64,000 bases of DNA, from contig OZ024728.1 in NCBI GenBank assembly GCA_964016875.1, forward strand, positions 30,759,865 to 30,823,864. Direction: 5' to 3'. Below are positions 46,247 through 57,116 of the stretch, piece by piece. The first letter of the stretch is position 1; each line of letters opens with the position of its first letter. The position numbers were made by a program, and so were the translations under genes. The stretch is from Fallopia convolvulus (taxonomy: Eukaryota > Streptophyta > Magnoliopsida > Caryophyllales > Polygonaceae). Under the pieces are notes generated by a model. That model was not told the DNA's origin, did not search any database, and was given only the letters and a program-made list of their open reading frames with translations.

Positions 46247-46515
46247 TAAATTCTCTTCATATATACTTCAGACTAATATCTTATACCCCTTTTGCATGGT
46301 TACTGTTGACCTCCTTTATAGCCAATTAGAACTGTTTGCTTTTATTATATTGGTGCAAGAAATTTATTGTAACTCCTCTCTTATTAATTACAACTTCTCA
46401 ACTCTTCAAATCATTTCTCTATTTAAGGAACCTATTGTTTTCAATAGTAGCTATCATCTTCTTCACAAAATCTCTCTTTACTACTTTTCATCCTATACCT
46501 TTTCTAGTTGCTTCA

Positions 46516-47657
46516 ATATGTCTGATAACATCTGTTATCAAGACTCCCTAGTTAATTTTCCAATTTTCAATTCTATGTCTACAACTATGGTGGTTGAAGG
46601 GGTGCTTGCTCCTTCTTCCTTAGCTGATCATGACCACTCTACTGAGATCTCTCCTCCTAAGCCCTTAAGTCCTACTGGTCCTCTTTCTTGTGCTGAAACT
46701 CTTTCCCATATTTCAGAGGATTCTCAAGTTATCATCCCTTATTGTACCTTCAAATGACATCCTCAATCCTGGTACCTTTACTGCCAACATTCCTCTTCCA
46801 AACCCAACAACTATCCCTTCTGTCAAAAAATACTTGCATGAACTTATGAATTTTTCCCTACTTCTTAAAATGGTAGAAGAGCCTATTTCTACCACTTTAA
46901 TTAATGCGAAAATGAAAGAAGTTTGGAAGGATTCTGTTAAAGGAGAAGTTCAGTTTCAGGAATTTGCTAATTTTTGGATCCTCTTCAAATTTTCTAATAG
47001 GGAAGCAAGAGATTTAGTGTGGAATAAAAGGCCCTATCTTGTTCAGGGAAAGCTGGTTGCTGTTATCCCCTTTTATCCTGAATTTAATCCAACTTCTAGT
47101 GACATATTAAGAGCTGATATATGGGCTGGAATTCCATCCTGGCCTTATTATCTTGACAATCCTTTTGCCCTAGACCTTATTCTGAGAGATAACCTTATTG
47201 GTCACTTTATTAGGGTTGATGAGGTCTCCAATGCTAAGAATAAAATGAAGTTTTGTAGGGTTCTTGTTAATGTTGACATTACCTCTCCTATCAAAGGTAG
47301 TGTCAAAATTCAAAATCATGCAAACTCTATGATGACTATCAAAGTGTGGTATGAGACTGTTTCTAAAGGGTGTGGCTGTTGTGGGGAGGGTTCTCATACT
47401 TTTGATGAGTGTCCTCTCAATAATATTCAGCCAAGATGCTTTAAATTGTCAGTTTTGAATAATCTTGCTGACTAAACTCATAAATCAAACCAAATTTAGG
47501 CTGCATGGTGATGTCTCTTCTAGACCTTTTGTTCCAAGAGCTCCTTCTGGTCCAACTTTTGTGAGATATAATGTAGTTTCTCCTTTTTTTTGCCTCAAAT
47601 CAAGCTTCCAGTGGGCCTTTGGTTTCAGTGGGTTTGCCCTTTGTTGGGGTGAATCTT
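46516..47657 (+). pseudogene. DUF4283/zinc-knuckle protein (LINE ORF1 type), interrupted
   Basis: An N-terminal part starts at ATG 46519 (MSDNICYQDSLVNFPIFNSM) and runs in one frame to about 46750. After a frameshift it continues to 47475. The second part holds a DUF4283-like domain (FKFSNREARDLVWNKRPYLV, VQGKLVAVIPFYPEF; then IWAGIPSWPYYLDNPFALDL) and a CCHC knuckle CGCCGEGSHTFDEC (about 47381-47422). DUF4283 plus a knuckle is typical of ORF1 of plant L1-type LINEs and of domesticated relatives. The gag-only element is inserted at 47658; host sequence resumes at 53651. No ORF2 is visible in the window. Confidence 0.7.
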
Positions 47658-49182
47658 TGATGAGGTATTTTCAGTGGTCGTTATACCTATCAAAGAATCC
47701 TAACTTCACCAAACTTAGTAGAATGGTAAGTAAGGGTCGATCCCACAAGGATTTGTGTATTTGTGTTATTACTTGTATTCCAAGTAACCAAAGGTTTTTT
47801 TTTTAGAATAATTATCTAAACTACTATGCAAGAATAAAAGTAAGTATGAATGCAAATATGATTTAAATATATGAAGAGCAAGCGTGTTCAACTAGTTAAA
47901 TCCATCATATGTATGCTTATTGATCATTGATTCTCTTGATTCTCAATTCCCTTGAATAATCTACCATAGATTGTTATCCAAACTTTATATTTAGTTGAAA
48001 GAGCTAACAGTCTGAACAACCCTAATCATCTAACAACCTAGAACAACGTCTAGATTCAATTAAACAACAACTTTAAGTTCAAAGTATCGATAGAAACAAA
48101 TACTCAACGCAAACAGCTAATCAAGTTATCTGTGGTTTATTCCCTTCTACAACTGAATAACCCGAACGGGTCTAAACAATTATAGTTGCTACTTTATCTA
48201 ATCAATCCCGAACGGGACTTGATCAGATTAGTTGTAAATTAACCTAGAAATTCTATTAGGTGATCAATCTAACAAACCCTAGAATAATTCTGATTCAATT
48301 AAGCACAGGGAATAAAACCTATTCAAGTTGTCGAGAATCAATCAAACCTCACAATATTATGCAATCTATGATTTCAATAACTAGTCAAACACAATGAATT
48401 TAGCAATGCATAATTAAATTAAAAACAAACTTACAAGAGTTTCAAAGTTGCTCTCTTTAGAGAAAAACCTAACCTCCAAAAGTCTGATAAAAGTTATCAA
48501 AGAGAAACTAAAAACAAGGTTCAAATACCCTAAGATATCCAAAGATAAAATTATCCCGAAATACAATCAAACACGTCGGTCAAGACCTAACTTAAGCCCA
48601 TCTCGAAGCCCAAAAACTCGGCCCAACTCTCTCCGCGTAGAAACATAGGGCGCGGTCTCAACATAAAGTGGCGCGGCCGCGGCATCTTGTTCTCCAGTCC
48701 GCGCTCTTCTCGGTTCAGCATTTCAGGCGACACTTCAGAGGCTGTTTTCACCCTCTCTGAGTTGGAATTTGGACTCGGAGTAAAAATATGAATTGTAGCT
48801 CTTCGAGTTAGCTTTCTAGTGATACCAAATTCAGCTTCATCCGAACACTATAGCTCCCAAACCAATCATTGCAAGATAGAGGCATCAAAACAAGAACTCC
48901 AATGCATAGCCGGGTTTAAGCGTTTTTATCCCTCAAGCTCTTGGGCCTTAGCTCTTCCTCTTCACTTGTATCACTCTAAGCTTCCTCAAACTCCACCATA
49001 GTCCCCTAAGATCCATCCCGTCCACGCTTGTTCACCTAAGATCTGCAAAACCGAACGAAACAAGCGCAAAACCCGAATTTCCTAGAAAACCTAAAAACCT
49101 AGAAACTAAGCTAATCTAAGCTAAAACCATGCAAATTAAACATAAATATGCATCCTAAACACTACCTAAATGCAAGTTATCA
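47658..49182 (-). repeat. 3' LTR of the gag-only element
   Basis: 1525 bp, nearly identical to 52124-53650. It contains GTGGCGCGGCCGCGGCATC near 48669 and is related to the solo LTR at 32778-34387. Confidence 0.92.
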
Positions 49183-49220
49183 AATTCCCCCATGCTTAAC
49201 CCTTACTTGTCCTCAAGCAA
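49183..49220 (-). promoter_or_regulatory. Polypurine tract and RGGA hairpin of the gag-only element
   Basis: Minus strand: TTGCTTG-AGGA-CAAGTAA (49203-49220), a 7-bp stem including one G.T pair, then GGGTTAAGCATGGGGGAATT up to the LTR. It is the counterpart of 20248-20284. Confidence 0.7.
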
Positions 49221-50890
49221 GACATAAATCCAAGTCACACCACATCAATACAATCATGCATCCATCTCATAATTAAACAAGCAATTTAACATAAAATCAG
49301 AACCCGACCAAGACTTCCTAGCATGTATTATAACAAGCAAAGAGAAAAGACCATTCATTTATTCTAGACCTCACCAAGGTAAAAGTTTTTGCACTCAAAC
49401 TCTCAAGTGTTTAAGGATTTGTTTCACTCAAAATCAACCATGAAAACTAGACTACCATATGCTTGCATCAGCGTCCTAAATCTCCACTGCTGTGGATCAA
49501 ATACGTAACAAAAATCATGAGGTCTTTTAAGGGATGTAATGGGGCCAAGGTAAAGAGAAATTTGGAAGGGATTAATTTTGGCTTGTGGTGCTAAATCCGG
49601 GATAAAGAACTAATCCTAAAACCCAAAATCAACACACTTTCTTTTCTTACTTCTCCCAAATTTTCTTTTTTCAACTCCATACACTCATTTATGCACTTCG
49701 TTTCTTTTTTTTTTCTTCTCTTCTTTCTTCACTTTTTTTCTTGTCTCTTCTTCAACTCTTTCTCTTACACTTATGAAGATTACTAACAATTGAACTCAAC
49801 TTTTCTTTGCTTTGCAATATACTTTTCATCTTCACTTTTTTTTCACTTTACACACATTTAGAGTTGTATTCCTCTTTTCCACCTTTTTCTTCCAACTCCC
49901 CCATACTTACATCAAACTCACATAAAACAAAACCAACCTAAAGTCCTAAATCCCAGATGGGTAAAGCTTATTAGGTTAGGAATCATTTTGTGGAGCTCAT
50001 AAAAACAGGCTTAAAGCTCAAAGAAATAGGGGTGTCAAAAAGATGGATCTTGTAAGGTAAGAAGGGAAATAATAGGCTATAAAGAAACATTGCCTCAATC
50101 ATCCTAATGTTATACATTCAATCATATAAAACAGCCTTGAAAAAGAGTCATAACACAAGTTCTAGAGCTAGATAATCATGGTGATACACTCAAGAATCTA
50201 GAGAACAAATATAATCATTGAAAGACCAAAAATCTCACAAGGAAAATTGTTGTCTAGAACTTCAGAATGAAACTAAAAACTCAAGCTATTAAACATGCTC
50301 AGTCCTATAGTCAAAGTAAGTAATCAACGACCATGCTCATGTCATTGAAATTTCAACATATCATGGGTTAGGAATTATACTTAGCATAGAAACACAAGTG
50401 GAATCAAAAAATGGGGAAATAAGAAGCTAAATGCAATATTTTTGTATTTTTTCAAATTTTTCTGATGTTTTTTTTTCATTTTTCAAGATTTTACTCAATG
50501 CATGCAAAAATTAAATATGACTTAAAACTAATGCAACTACATGCAATGCAAACAAGTAATTCCCTTCCCCCATGCTTAAAACATACTTTGTCCCCAAAGT
50601 ATAGTAAAAAGTAAAGAGAAGAGAAAAACTCACTAGATCTAGCTATCCGGGCAGTGCTGTGGGAAATCTGACGGTGGTGGCTTCTTCGGGTTGTCAATCT
50701 TCGGACCTGGGACATCTAAACACACACACACAAAAACTACCTAAAAAGCAAAAGATTAACTGAAAAAGAAATCTACTCTAAACATTGGGTTGCCTCCCAA
50801 GAAGCACTTGTTTAACGTCATTAGCTTGACTCCTAAGCATGAATTGACAAGATTAGACATTGTCAATGCCCTTAACAACTTGTCAAACCC
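49221..50890 (-). other. Non-coding 3' region of the gag-only element
   Basis: No gene seen. It contains T/C-rich stretches (49640-49920), the conserved TAATGGGGCCAAGGTAAAG block (about 49538), CTAAATCCCAGATGGGTAAAG (about 49946), an internal hairpin and purine tract (50562-50602), and the GGTTGCCTCCCAAGAAGCAC block (about 50788). Confidence 0.55.
50562..50602 (-). promoter_or_regulatory. Internal RGGA hairpin and purine tract
   Basis: Minus strand ATACTTTG-GGGA-CAAAGTAT (50583-50602) is a perfect 8-bp stem with a GGGA loop, followed by GTTTTAAGCATGGGGGAAGG. The stem differs at four of eight base pairs from the corresponding hairpin at 11722-11741, yet pairing is kept. Confidence 0.6.
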
Positions 50891-52015
50891 CTATGCACAC
50901 AACTCACAAAAACATAAGTAACATAAGGATAAATTGAAAGTGAATAATATACCATTTAAAAACCATTTCAACTTATCAAACATGTGCGCCCAATTTTCAT
51001 GAGGTGGAATTTGTTCAAATAAATTTAGCTCAAGTGGTGGCTTTAGAAAATACTTACAGTATGAATCAAAGCACTTATCAGCAATACCACTTTTATCCAA
51101 GATGAACTCCATATATTCTTCATCTTCCACCTTGTGTTGTAGTCTTGGCTCCTCATCTTGGAACTTCATAAGCTCAGGATGTGAGAAGGTGGGGAAATTG
51201 AAGCAAGGGATGTCAAGGCCTAACATAGGGTGCACCATGACAGCGGGAGCCTTAACAGATGTATCATGTTGATTTTCTCTCTCATGGTTGTCTACTTCAT
51301 CAGCAACGAAGTCATCATGGTCAACAAACGAGTCTTCTTCCAAAACCACAAAACCCTGTAACAATTTACTCCACATGAGTGAAGATGATTCAGGCTCCCT
51401 AGGCTCTGTAAGAATCTCTATGCCAGAACAGACTTCCTTTGGCTTTGTGATAATCTGCTCAGCATGACTTATAGGTGTGAATTCATGTTGGACGTCAAAT
51501 TCATCCTCATAACCCATATCAAGTGTCTTAGATTGCTCCTCAACTTGAATCTGGGTGTCTGACTCTTGATCGTTTGACTCCAATGTAATTTCACCACTCC
51601 TTTCACACAACTCAAAAGGGCATGAGATTGTAGAATGAAAATATGAAGAACAAGACTCACAATGCTCCTTGATTATAATATCCGCCCCTTTTGAGATATC
51701 CCTGATTATATCCTCAAGAGACTTATCAACCGGCTGAGGTGGTAGGGAAGATGACTCGACCAAAAAACTCTGATGGCTCATGAAACAAAAGAAATCCCAG
51801 CATTCCTCAGGTCCCATATATAAAAGCCTATCATTGGTCATGCAGTCAGCCAATCCCCTTGTCTCAAGATTCATACCATGGATAACTCTCATGTTTACCT
51901 CTCTATCATTGTATTGTAATCCCCAAGCACCAAGTTCAAACACATGGTCTTGAAATCTTGAAAAATAGTGATGGAAGTGTTCATCCTGCAATTGTCTACA
52001 ATCGAACAAAGCCAT
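50891..52015 (-). CDS. Gag-like protein of the gag-only element
   Basis: An intact 374-codon frame starting ATG 52015, about 85 bases after the primer-binding site. The N-terminal ~75 residues (DEHFHHYFSRFQDHVFELGA, then MGPEECWDFF) look like the end of a retrotransposon capsid domain. A CCHC knuckle CESCSSYFHSTISC follows at about residues 118-131. The rest is acidic (many Asp/Glu) up to a hydrophobic C-terminus (LNGILFTFNLSLCYLCFCEL). It would bind element RNA; mobility would need RT and integrase from another element. The uninterrupted frame contrasts with the decayed elements around it. The family is inferred from the knuckle, position and context. Confidence 0.7.
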   Translation of the reverse strand: MALFDCRQLQDEHFHHYFSRFQDHVFELGAWGLQYNDREVNMRVIHGMNLETRGLADCMTNDRLLYMGPEECWDFFCFMSHQSFLVESSSLPPQPVDKSLEDIIRDISKGADIIIKEHCESCSSYFHSTISCPFELCERSGEITLESNDQESDTQIQVEEQSKTLDMGYEDEFDVQHEFTPISHAEQIITKPKEVCSGIEILTEPREPESSSLMWSKLLQGFVVLEEDSFVDHDDFVADEVDNHERENQHDTSVKAPAVMVHPMLGLDIPCFNFPTFSHPELMKFQDEEPRLQHKVEDEEYMEFILDKSGIADKCFDSYCKYFLKPPLELNLFEQIPPHENWAHMFDKLKWFLNGILFTFNLSLCYLCFCELCA

Positions 52016-52101
52016 AGATTAGTAGCACAGGTGTTATGAACCGTAAGATAGGTTCACAACACCAACAATAGCACACAAAGTAAAACACAAATATCGACGA
52101 G

Positions 52102-52122
52102 TCCCCAGCAACGGCACCAAAT
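52102..52122 (-). promoter_or_regulatory. Primer-binding site of the gag-only element
   Basis: Minus strand TTGGTGCCGTTGCTGGGGA, directly inside the 52124 LTR. It is the same site type as TGGCGCCGTTGTCGGGGA in the Athila-like element. Confidence 0.8.
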
Positions 52123-52123
52123 T

Positions 52124-53650
52124 TGATGAGGTATTTTCAGTGGTCGTTATACCTATCAAAGAATCCTAACTTCACCAAACTTAGTAGAATGGTAAGTAAG
52201 GGTCAATCCCACAAGGACTTGTGTATTTGTGTTATTACTTGTATGCCAAGTAACCAAAGGTTTTTTTTTAGAATAATTATCTAAACTACTATGCAAGAAT
52301 AAAAGTAAGTATGAATGCAAATATGATTTAAATATATGAAGAACAAGCGTGCTCAACTAGTTAAATCCATGATAGGTATGCTTATTGATCATTGATTCTC
52401 TCGATTCTCAATTTCCTTGAATAATCTACCGTGGATTGTTATCCAAAACTTTATATTCAGTTGAAAGAGCTAACAGTCTAAACAACCCTAATCATCTAAC
52501 AACCTAGAACAACGTCTAGATTCAATTAAACGACAGCTTTAAGTTCAAAGTATCGATAGAAACAAATACTCAACGTAAACAGCTAATCAAGTTATATGTG
52601 GTTTATTCCATTCTACAACTGAATAGCCTGAACGGGTCTAAACACTTATAGTTGCTACTTTATCTAATCAATCCCGAACGAGACTTGATCAGATTAGTTG
52701 TAAATTAACCTAGAAATTCTATTAGGTGATCAATCTAACAAACCCTAGAATAATTCTGATTCAATTAAGCACAAGGAATAAAACCTATTCAAGTTGACGA
52801 GAATCAATCAAACCTCACAATATTATGCAATCTATGATTTCAATAACTAGTCAAACACAATGAATTTAGCAATGCATAATTAAATTAAAAACAAACTTAC
52901 AAGAGTTTCAAAGTTGCTCTCTTTAGAGAAAAACCTAGCCTCCAAATAAAAAGTGATAAAAGTTATCAAAGAGAAACTAAAAACAAGGTTTAAATACCCT
53001 AAGATATCCAAAGGTAAAATTATCCTGAAATACAATTAAACACGTCGGACAAGACCTAACTTAAGCCCATCTCGAAGCCCAAAAACTCGTCCCAACTCTC
53101 TCCGCGTAGAAACATAGGGCGCGGTCTCAACATAAAGTGGCGCGGCCGCGGCATCTTGTTCTCCAGCCGCGCTCTTCTCGGTTCAGCATTTCAGGCAACA
53201 CTTCAGAGGCTGTTTTCACCCCTCCGAGTTGGAATTTGGACTCGGAGCAAAAATATGAATTGTATCTGTTCGAGTTAGCTTTCCAGTGATACCAAATTCA
53301 GCTTCATCCGACCACTATAGCTCCCAAACCAAGCATTGCAAGATAGAGGCATCAAAACAAGAACTCCAATGCATAGCCGTGTTTAAGCGTTTTTATCCCT
53401 CAAGCTCTTGGGCCTTAGCTCTTCCTCTTCACTTGTATCACTCTAAGCTTCCTCAAACTCCACCATAGTCCCCTAAGATCCATCCCGTCCACTCTTGTTC
53501 ACCTAAAGATCTGCAAAACCGAACGAAACAAGCGCAAAACCCGAATTTCCTAGAAAACCTAAAAACCTAGAAACTAAGCTAATCTAAGCTAAAACCATGC
53601 AAATTAAACATAAATATGCATCCTAAACACTACCTAAATGCAAGCTATCA
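52124..53650 (-). repeat. 5' LTR of the gag-only element
   Basis: 1527 bp, the upstream LTR on the minus strand. It differs from 47658-49182 only by scattered changes and small indels, so the insertion is fairly young. Confidence 0.92.
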
Positions 53651-53846
53651 ATCTTCTTGAGCTTAAACCTATTCACACTATGCCACCTTACAACCTTTTG
53701 ATTACTCTAGACTTATACTCTTCAATGGACCCTCATGTCTTCTTTGAACCTGTTGTATTGTTGAATGCTAGAGAGCAAGTTGCTTTTGCTCTTGCAAATA
53801 TGAATGCTCCAATCCCTAAGACTATGATGATCCCTCCCTACCTCAG
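53651..53846 (+). pseudogene. Continuation of the DUF4283 element ORF
   Basis: After the ATCTT duplication the host frame continues as NLLELKPIHTMPPYNLLITL, then DPHVFFEPVVLLNAREQVAF, up to 53846, where the next LTR begins. It is a remnant of the interrupted ORF1-type protein starting at 46516; the rest is outside the window or lost. Confidence 0.5.
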
Positions 53847-55165
53847 TGTTGAGAGGGTTTCTTGACAACAAATAAATTTATATCAAGACCCCGCTGTTGT
53901 ATAGCAGAGTCAGGTTCGTCCGCAGGGAGAAAGTCAGTATCAAGTTCGGTAACTTTTCACGCAAGTAATCAAACAAAGCAAGGAATTTAAGCAAGAGAAA
54001 GAAGAATTCTAAGGTAAAGGTATCACCACAACAACAATCATGCATGCCAAACGCTATGAAACATAAAGGTCATGCTTTTATCACATAAAGGCGCTAACTT
54101 TCGTTAACTTAAGCAAGTAAATCAATCAACTTTCGCCAAATTAATAAACTTACTATCTAATCTCTTCTACTTCAACTAGGATTGATCCGCTTTCACTTCA
54201 AAACCCTAATTTGACTATTCTGATTCAAGGTTTCTGCTTTCACTTCAACTATGAATGAGAAATTCCTTTCAACTTTCGTTTCAAGGATTAAGAACAAGAG
54301 AATAGATTCATGCAATAAAAACAATCAAGATATGATCATAAACAAGCATGCACAACCATTGTTGGGTTTAACCCCAACCTTAGAGAGGAAGACTACTCAC
54401 AAATCATAATTATGAAACAAACAACTATATTAAATAAAAGGGAAAGCTTACAACTTTGAATCCAAACGATAGCTCTTCCCTACAAATCCCACTTGTCTCC
54501 CCCTCTAACACGTCTCCTCCCCTCTCTTCTCTCCTCCTCCTCCAACTTTTTTGATTGATAAGAAAACTAAAGAGGGAACAAGTGTATTTATTGAGAAACT
54601 ATTCTATCTTAAATCTATCTTTAAGGAAATAAATCTATCTTAAATCTAACTATAAGGAAATAATATCTTCCAATAAAATATATCCCTTCTATCTATCTAA
54701 TAACGTAAAAGGAAATAGGATAAAATCCCATTAATAGCACCGACTCTGACACGCTGCTCCTCGCGGTGCCTCGTTAACGACCCTGTTCAGCACTTCGAAC
54801 AGCTTTGAGTAAAACTTGCGTAGAGGATTCGTTACAACTCCGTTTGACTCGATTCTTTTTCCTATGTTCTTGCCACGAATTTCTCTATCTCTTCCCAAGA
54901 TCAAACTTGATCTTCAATAACTTTACTTGAGCACTTAATCTTCATCTTCACTTCAATCTTGAGTGCTATCTTCCACCGACTTTGCTCCTTTCTTCAAAAA
55001 TTGCTCCAAATAGCTTCTAAAAACCTACAAAACACCACCAAAGCTTATGTAGACTCCATATCTCATGAAAATATGAAAACCTACACAAACGACTCAAAAC
55101 TAAAGAAAAAGACTCAAAAGACACAAAAACACACCCTAAAAACATGACTAAAAAGGCGGACATCA
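53847..55165 (-). repeat. 3' LTR of a second Athila-like element
   Basis: On the minus strand it starts TGATGTCCGCC and ends CCCTCTCAACA. The end region (TTGTTGTCAAGAAACCCTCT and CTCTGCTATACAACAGCGGGG) matches the Athila-like LTR at 20285-21747. A purine tract is at its 55165 side, so this is the downstream LTR of a minus-strand element. The 5' LTR is not in the window. Confidence 0.8.
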
Positions 55166-57116
55166 AAATACCCCATACTTAGACTTGCTTGTCCTCAAGC
55201 AATCAACAAGACATCAACCAAAACCATCAACACATATATCAAGTCAATGCCCTCATCAAAAAGCAACATCAAAGCACAAGTAGAAATAGATAGACAAGTG
55301 AATCTAACATCATCACACATATATGAGCAACCTCAAGCAAAAGCAACTAAGAATCCAACCTCACAAGGGATATGTGTTTCTCTCAACTCTCATGTGTTTG
55401 GGCTTAGAATAACAACTCTCAACTCAATCCAATATACAAAAATCAACATAGTCATTGTTACTTATATCACCAAACTCTCCACCCGAGATGTCAAAACATA
55501 TAAAGATCATCAAGAGAACTTAGGCTCAATGAAAAACTTCATAGAAGCTTCCATTCGGCCGGGTTGTAATGGGGCTTGGTAAAGACAATAAGGCGTGGAA
55601 ATACTTTTCGCTATGTGGTGCTAATAATATCCGGGAATCAAAAGACTCCTAAAAACTCACACATAACATCAAAACTCTCATAAAAATATACCAAACTCAC
55701 TTAAACATTATGCACACTCATTTCTTTCAACCCCTTTTATCCAACCAGTCTTGCTTACAAACACTTAGGAAATTTTGTCTCATGCACACTTTTCTTTACT
55801 CAACTCCCTTTTTTTTAGCTTTTGATTTTTTCACTGTATTTTTTTCTGCTGGGAAGCTCGGTACCAACCTGCAGAGTCGGTAACGAGTTCTGATTGTACA
55901 TATTTTTCTTCTTTTTCCTTTATAACAAGTGCATTCAGGGAACCAAACTCCTTTTTTCATAACAAACTGTAAGATCTCAAATACCCAACCCATATTACCC
56001 CACACTTGAACCAATACAACTCACTCAACAAAATTATCACAACAACCAATACTAAGTCCTAATCCCCGGATAGGGTCAAGCTTATCTCGGCTAGGGAATA
56101 ATTTTGTGGAGCTAAAAATAAAAGGCTTAAGGCTCAAAATTGGCTTCAAAAAGAGGATAATGCATAAGGTAGGTAAAAAGAGGATAAAAAGTGGCTAAAA
56201 CAAATAAGTTCTCCATCATATGATTTCACATGCAATGAACTAATATCTCATAAAGGTCTCAAGAAATAGATAACCATATCAATGACAAGAGATAATATGC
56301 ATAAGGAGAGTAAATCACACAAGAAAAGAAGATGGATATTTGATGTTCTCCCTATAAGGCCAAAAACAACTCACAAGGTAACAATTTTTGTTGGATTTCA
56401 GTCACTTCTACCTAAGATCATATGTGCTCAATTTCATCACATGCTAAATATCCACATAAAAACAAATTTCAACATGATTCAGGCAAAGCTTTCCAAACAT
56501 GCTATGGAATTACATGATCAAGCAAGTTAAAGCATATCATAGGACATCTAAGTGGAATATTATCAATCCTAAAAACACAAATAAAGACAAAAAAAACTGA
56601 CACAAAACTGAGTTACCTTTTCCCATACCCCATACTTAAACCAAACAGTGTCCTCACTGTTTAAAACATAGAAATAAAGAGAATAAGGAAAAGGGAACTC
56701 ACAAAATAAAACTGAAGCTGTTTGAAACCATTCATCACTTGAGGAATATTGCTGAAATTTTCTTCAATTCTGTAGAGGAGGTCGGTACCGACCCTGTCGG
56801 GGTCGTTACCGAGCTTGCGTGCTTGTACACCGATTGAGTTGTAGCACTTCTTAACTTCTTGTACCTGAGTCACTTAAAAAAAACTTCTATCCTACTGCAC
56901 TAATTTAAGCTAAAAACAAGTAAAAAGAAAGCTAGCAAAATGATCTAAGAAAGCAAAAACTAAAAGCGAAAACAAAAAGCGGGTTGCCTCCCGTAAGCGC
57001 TATTTTTAACGTCGTTAGCCCGACGAACTTATCTTGCCTTACCTAGGGCGGCTGCCATCCAGTATCGAAGGGATCATAAGAAACCCCATACTTAGCCTGA
57101 AAAACATCAAAGCTTC
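55166..57116 (-). mobile_element. 3' internal part of the second Athila-like element, truncated
   Basis: Contains the purine tract and AGGA hairpin (55166-55202), the TAATGGGGCTTGGTAA block (55566-55582), AAGTCCTAATCCCCGGATAG (about 56060), TACCGACC-type hairpin modules (55856-55888 and 56778-56815), an internal hairpin and purine tract (56622-56662), and the post-pol block GGTTGCCTCCCGTAAGCGCT (about 56983). There is no env-like frame between the block and the LTR, unlike the first copy. It is cut near 57098-57117 by the next gypsy element. Confidence 0.75.
56622..56662 (-). promoter_or_regulatory. Internal RGGA hairpin and purine tract
   Basis: Minus strand AAACAGTG-AGGA-CACTGTTT (56643-56662), a perfect 8-bp stem, then GGTTTAAGTATGGGGTATGG. 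It is the counterpart of 11722-11765 and 50562-50602. Confidence 0.6.

Larger units (their letters stand above)
47658..53650 (-). mobile_element. Gag-only LTR retrotransposon, Athila-related (TR-GAG type)
   Basis: LTRs at 47658-49182 (1525 bp) and 52124-53650 (1527 bp), with target duplication ATCTT (47653-47657 and 53651-53655). On the minus strand the LTRs read TGATAGCTTGC...CCTCATCA. The primer-binding site is next to the 52124 LTR and a purine tract is next to the 49182 LTR. The 2.9-kb interior has one intact 374-codon gag-like frame and no protease, RT or integrase. Purine-tract context, hairpins and the GGTTGCCTCCC block relate it to the Athila-like elements. Confidence 0.92.
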
